From NCBI GenBank assembly GCA_021107335.1, contig JAIOSZ010000326.1, positions 1 to 7,526 on the forward strand: DNA of 7,526 nucleotides. The letters are read 5' to 3'. The position numbers were made by a program, and so were the translations under genes. Positions 7,247 to 7,526 of this stretch are shown in pieces; position 1 is the first letter of the stretch; the number at the start of each line of letters is the position of its first letter. Source of the DNA: Desulfuromonadaceae bacterium (GTDB lineage Bacteria; Desulfobacterota; Desulfuromonadia; Desulfuromonadales; Syntrophotaleaceae). Under the pieces are notes generated by a model, which was not told the DNA's origin, did not search any database, and saw only the letters and a list, made by a program, of their open reading frames with translations.

Positions 7247-7256
7247 TCCCCTTTTT
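7219..7256. terminator. Bidirectional rho-independent terminator between exporter and pfkA
   Basis: The arms AAAAAGGGG (7220-7228) and CCCCTTTTT (7248-7256) pair, followed inward by TCAGG (7231-7235) with CCTGA (7242-7246) around a CCGAAA loop, with a small bulge (CC against T). There is a T run on the plus strand (7252-7256) and on the minus strand (opposite 7219-7224), so it can end transcription of both converging genes. The exporter's stop codon TGA (7244-7246) lies inside the stem. Confidence 0.85.
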
Positions 7257-7280
7257 GTTGGCTATTTTCCAAACAACCAA

Positions 7281-7526
7281 TCAGCGCCCGACCATGATCC
7301 CGAGAGCTTCGGCTGTGTGTACCAGATTACCCTGAGGATCGACTCGGTTCATGGTCGAGACGGCCAGGTCAATCTCCGTCGCCAGCACTTCCCGACCGAC
7401 AAGGGCGACCATCTTGCCGAATTCACCCCGTTCGAGCAATTCGACGGCTTTGACCCCGAAACGCGAGCCGAGAATACGATCAAAAGCCGAAGGAGTACCG
7501 CCCCGCTGCAGGTGACCAAGGACTAC
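7281..7526 (-). CDS. pfkA: 6-phosphofructokinase, C-terminal 81 residues (5' end beyond window)
   Basis: This cytoplasmic enzyme phosphorylates fructose 6-phosphate to fructose 1,6-bisphosphate, a control step of glycolysis. The visible part starts at the right edge with [20 protein letters not shown], which matches the phosphofructokinase signature (GHxQRGG, five residues, then DR); its His and Arg belong to the fructose 6-phosphate site. It continues with [20 protein letters not shown] and ends MVGR followed by TGA at 7281-7283, a normal C-terminus for the bacterial PfkA family. The residues that separate ATP-using from pyrophosphate-using enzymes are in the missing N-terminal part, so phosphoryl donor is not shown here. 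It converges on the exporter gene and shares its terminator. Confidence 0.9.
   Translation of the reverse strand, partial: VVLGHLQRGGTPSAFDRILGSRFGVKAVELLERGEFGKMVALVGREVLATEIDLAVSTMNRVDPQGNLVHTAEALGIMVGR

Noticed and set aside
1..7526. CRISPR array, insertion sequence, tRNA/rRNA gene or defence system
   Set aside because: No regularly spaced repeats, transposase, terminal inverted repeats, structural RNA or defence-type genes were seen; nearly all of the window is accounted for by conserved housekeeping genes.

Overview
This window looks like chromosomal housekeeping DNA from a Gram-negative bacterium, most likely a deltaproteobacterium of the Desulfuromonadales (Geobacter, Pelobacter or Desulfuromonas-like). 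The reasons are the gene order mutS, cell-wall amidase, glnD, which I recall from that group, and the wording of the MutS N-terminus. This placement is inference from memory of related proteins, not a search result. Nothing in base composition or content suggests a mobile or recently acquired region.

Layout: positions 1-6029 hold three genes on the minus strand, read from right to left as a tight operon. They are mutS (DNA mismatch repair), a periplasmic N-acetylmuramoyl-L-alanine amidase with TPR-like and AMIN domains, and glnD (PII uridylyltransferase), which runs off the left edge. The amidase start overlaps or lies very close to the mutS stop, and glnD begins 9 bases after the amidase stop. 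Positions 6030-6304 are a divergent control region. Positions 6305-7246 on the plus strand encode a FieF/YiiP-like cation diffusion facilitator. It converges on the 3' end of pfkA (6-phosphofructokinase), which enters from the right edge on the minus strand. A bidirectional hairpin terminator separates the two.

The main anomaly is in mutS. The reading frame is intact from end to end except for one in-frame TAA at 5622-5624, codon 136 counted from the preferred ATG. The stop falls between the mismatch-recognition domain and the rest of the protein. The frame is the same on both sides, so this is a base substitution (or a sequencing error), not a frameshift. If real, the strain should lack normal mismatch repair, and the stop could also reduce expression of the amidase and glnD downstream.

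Apart from their position in the operon, the genes have no obvious shared pathway: DNA repair, septal wall splitting, nitrogen signalling, metal export and glycolysis. I found no CRISPR array, tRNA or rRNA gene, insertion sequence, defence system or other undescribed system here. The points worth following up are the broken mutS, the structured leader and Cys/His tail of the metal exporter, and the terminator that contains a stop codon.
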